Shown: piece after piece, positions 63,067-64,000 of the stretch | Layout: the number at the start of each line of letters is the position of its first letter | Numbering within the stretch: position 1 is the stretch's first letter | Source of the DNA: JAEUIX01 sp964611125 | GTDB lineage: Bacteria > Planctomycetota > Phycisphaerae > Phycisphaerales > UBA1924 | Assembly: GCA_964611125.1 (NCBI GenBank) | Contig: CAZSZO010000005.1 | Span: 72,226 to 136,225, forward strand | Direction of reading: 5' to 3' | DNA length: 64,000 nt | Program-made: the position numbers and the translations under genes | Notes under the pieces: model-generated | Told to the model about the DNA's origin: nothing | The model's database searches: none | Seen by the model: only the letters and a program-made list of their open reading frames with translations

Positions 63067-64000
63067 ATGCCCTCCAATCACTTGCACACCGATGTTCTGA
63101 TCCTCGGCGGCGGCGTCAGCGGGCTGTGGACCCTGGCCCGCCTGCGGGCTGTTGGATGCCGGGTGATGCTGGCGGAGTCGCGGGCCCTCGGCTCCGGGCA
63201 GACGATCTGGTCGCAAGGCATCATCCACGGCGGCGTGAAGTACGCCCTGACCGGCGAGGCGAGCAGCGCGGCCCGGGCCATCGCGGCGATGCCCGAGATC
63301 TGGCGGGCGTGCCTCGCGGGGACCCCCGGCGGCGAGGCGCTGGGCGTCGATCTCGGGCGCGTGCGGCCGCTCAGCCCGGCGCAGGTGCTGTGGACCACCC
63401 CGGGGCTGGTTTCACGTTTCGCGGCCCTGGCGGCGAGCAAGGCGATCCGCACGCCGGTTGAGAGCCTGGACCGGGCCCAGTGGCCCGAAGCCTTCCGCCC
63501 GGCCCCGCGCGGAATCGACCTCTACAGCGTGCCCGAGCCGGTGCTGCCCGGGCGCGACGTGGTGGTCGAGTTGGCCCGCGGGCACGAGGAAGCCATGCTC
63601 GCGATCGAGCGGGTGGAATCGATCGAGCGCAAGGCCGGGGGCAGGGTTGAATGCGTGCTGCGCGATCGCGAGAACCGGGTGATCACCGTCGATGCCGGGC
63701 TGGTGGCGGGGCTGGCCGGGGCAGGCAATGAAGAACTCGCTCGCCTGGCGGGCATGGGCGACCTGGCCCCGATGCAGCGCCGGCCGCTGCACACGGTGCT
63801 GGCCCGGAGGGGGGTTGGGGGGACAACTGGACCGCTCCCCGCGATCTTCGGCCACTGCCTGGGGGCATCCACCACGCCCAGGCTCACGATCACGTCCGCG
63901 CCGTTCGACGGGCAAGCGGGCGGGGGCGGGGGGGGGGGGGGGGGGGGCGGGGAGGGAAGGGGGTGCCGGGGTGGCGGGGGGGGGGAGGGGGGGGGCGCCC
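63067..64000 (+). CDS. FAD-dependent oxidoreductase (partial, runs off the window)
   Basis: The frame opens at 63067 with a dinucleotide-binding DVLILGGGVSGLWTLARL and continues SGQTIWSQGIIHGGVKYAL, the FAD contact of the DAO/glycerol-3-phosphate dehydrogenase-like family. About 280 residues are normal; after FDGQAGG the frame turns into glycine repeats with no stop to the end. The enzyme class (amino acid or hydroxy acid oxidase) is not clear. It diverges from the hydrolase-ATP-grasp fusion with a 73-base gap, so a link in one pathway is possible but unproved. The terminal glycine run is likely a sequencing artefact (see the last repeat feature). Confidence 0.75.
   Translation, partial: MPSNHLHTDVLILGGGVSGLWTLARLRAVGCRVMLAESRALGSGQTIWSQGIIHGGVKYALTGEASSAARAIAAMPEIWRACLAGTPGGEALGVDLGRVRPLSPAQVLWTTPGLVSRFAALAASKAIRTPVESLDRAQWPEAFRPAPRGIDLYSVPEPVLPGRDVVVELARGHEEAMLAIERVESIERKAGGRVECVLRDRENRVITVDAGLVAGLAGAGNEELARLAGMGDLAPMQRRPLHTVLARRGVGGTTGPLPAIFGHCLGASTTPRLTITSAPFDGQAGGGGGGGGGGGEGRGCRGGGGGEGGGA
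63920..64000. repeat. Terminal poly-G-rich stretch
   Basis: From 63920 the sequence is nearly all G, with runs of up to about twenty. Codons would spell glycine where a conserved oxidoreductase domain is expected. This looks like a low-quality contig end rather than biology. Confidence 0.7.

Overview
The window is very GC-rich (by eye about 68-70 % G+C) bacterial DNA with long, tightly packed genes. It most likely comes from a planctomycete of the Phycisphaerae type. The grounds are a 53-residue small basic protein of a family shared by Planctomycetes, Verrucomicrobia and Chlamydiae, two secreted proteins with PEP-CTERM-like tails ending in four arginines, a full type II secretion operon with glycine-rich tails, lipid A genes (lpxK and an lpxL-like gene), and an L,D-transpeptidase with LysM. 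The placement is an inference from gene content, not from a marker tree. I found no rRNA, tRNA, CRISPR array, insertion sequence or prophage.

Layout. 1-5188: a truncated class III nucleotide cyclase fused to an AAA ATPase, a PEP-CTERM-like protein and a large secreted HbpS/GlcG-like protein, all on the minus strand. 5496-11934: a beta-barrel outer membrane protein and a 1440-residue decaheme c-type cytochrome lipoprotein with LVIVD repeats, diverging from the HbpS-like gene; this looks like an outer-membrane electron-transfer locus. 12240-17992: plus-strand metabolic and signalling genes (aminotransferase, RsbU-type phosphatase, nitrilase, 5-formyltetrahydrofolate cyclo-ligase, L,D-transpeptidase). 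18383-19192: a second PEP-CTERM-like protein with a well-formed promoter and terminator.

34448 down to 19487 is one long minus-strand type II secretion operon in the order gspE-F-G-H-I-J-K-L-M-C-D followed by a lipoprotein, with ATGA/GTGA stop-start overlaps between many genes. 34713-39004 holds an LTPEQ-repeat secreted protein, a lipid A acyltransferase-like protein and a membrane-anchored coiled-coil protein.

39410-43905: a NeuD/PglD-type acyltransferase containing a C14 tract, a decayed nucleotidyltransferase-like remnant, the serine kinase PrkA and TrmB. 43996-51277: a hybrid histidine kinase, pckA, then hpf-ptsN-ptsH (a PTS-Ntr-like set with no sugar permease) and a chemoreceptor. 51326-57781: a SOUL-type heme-binding lipoprotein, a HIT hydrolase, an aminotransferase, the small basic protein, a membrane SPOR-like protein, a stand-alone nuoI, a DinB-like protein and a methyltransferase. 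57895-64000: maf, a small membrane protein, lpxK, an unusual alpha/beta-hydrolase/membrane/ATP-grasp fusion, and an FAD-dependent oxidoreductase that runs off the window into a suspicious poly-G tract.

The two most interesting units are the HbpS-like/beta-barrel/decaheme-LVIVD locus (2993-11934) and the hydrolase-ATP-grasp fusion (60288-62993).
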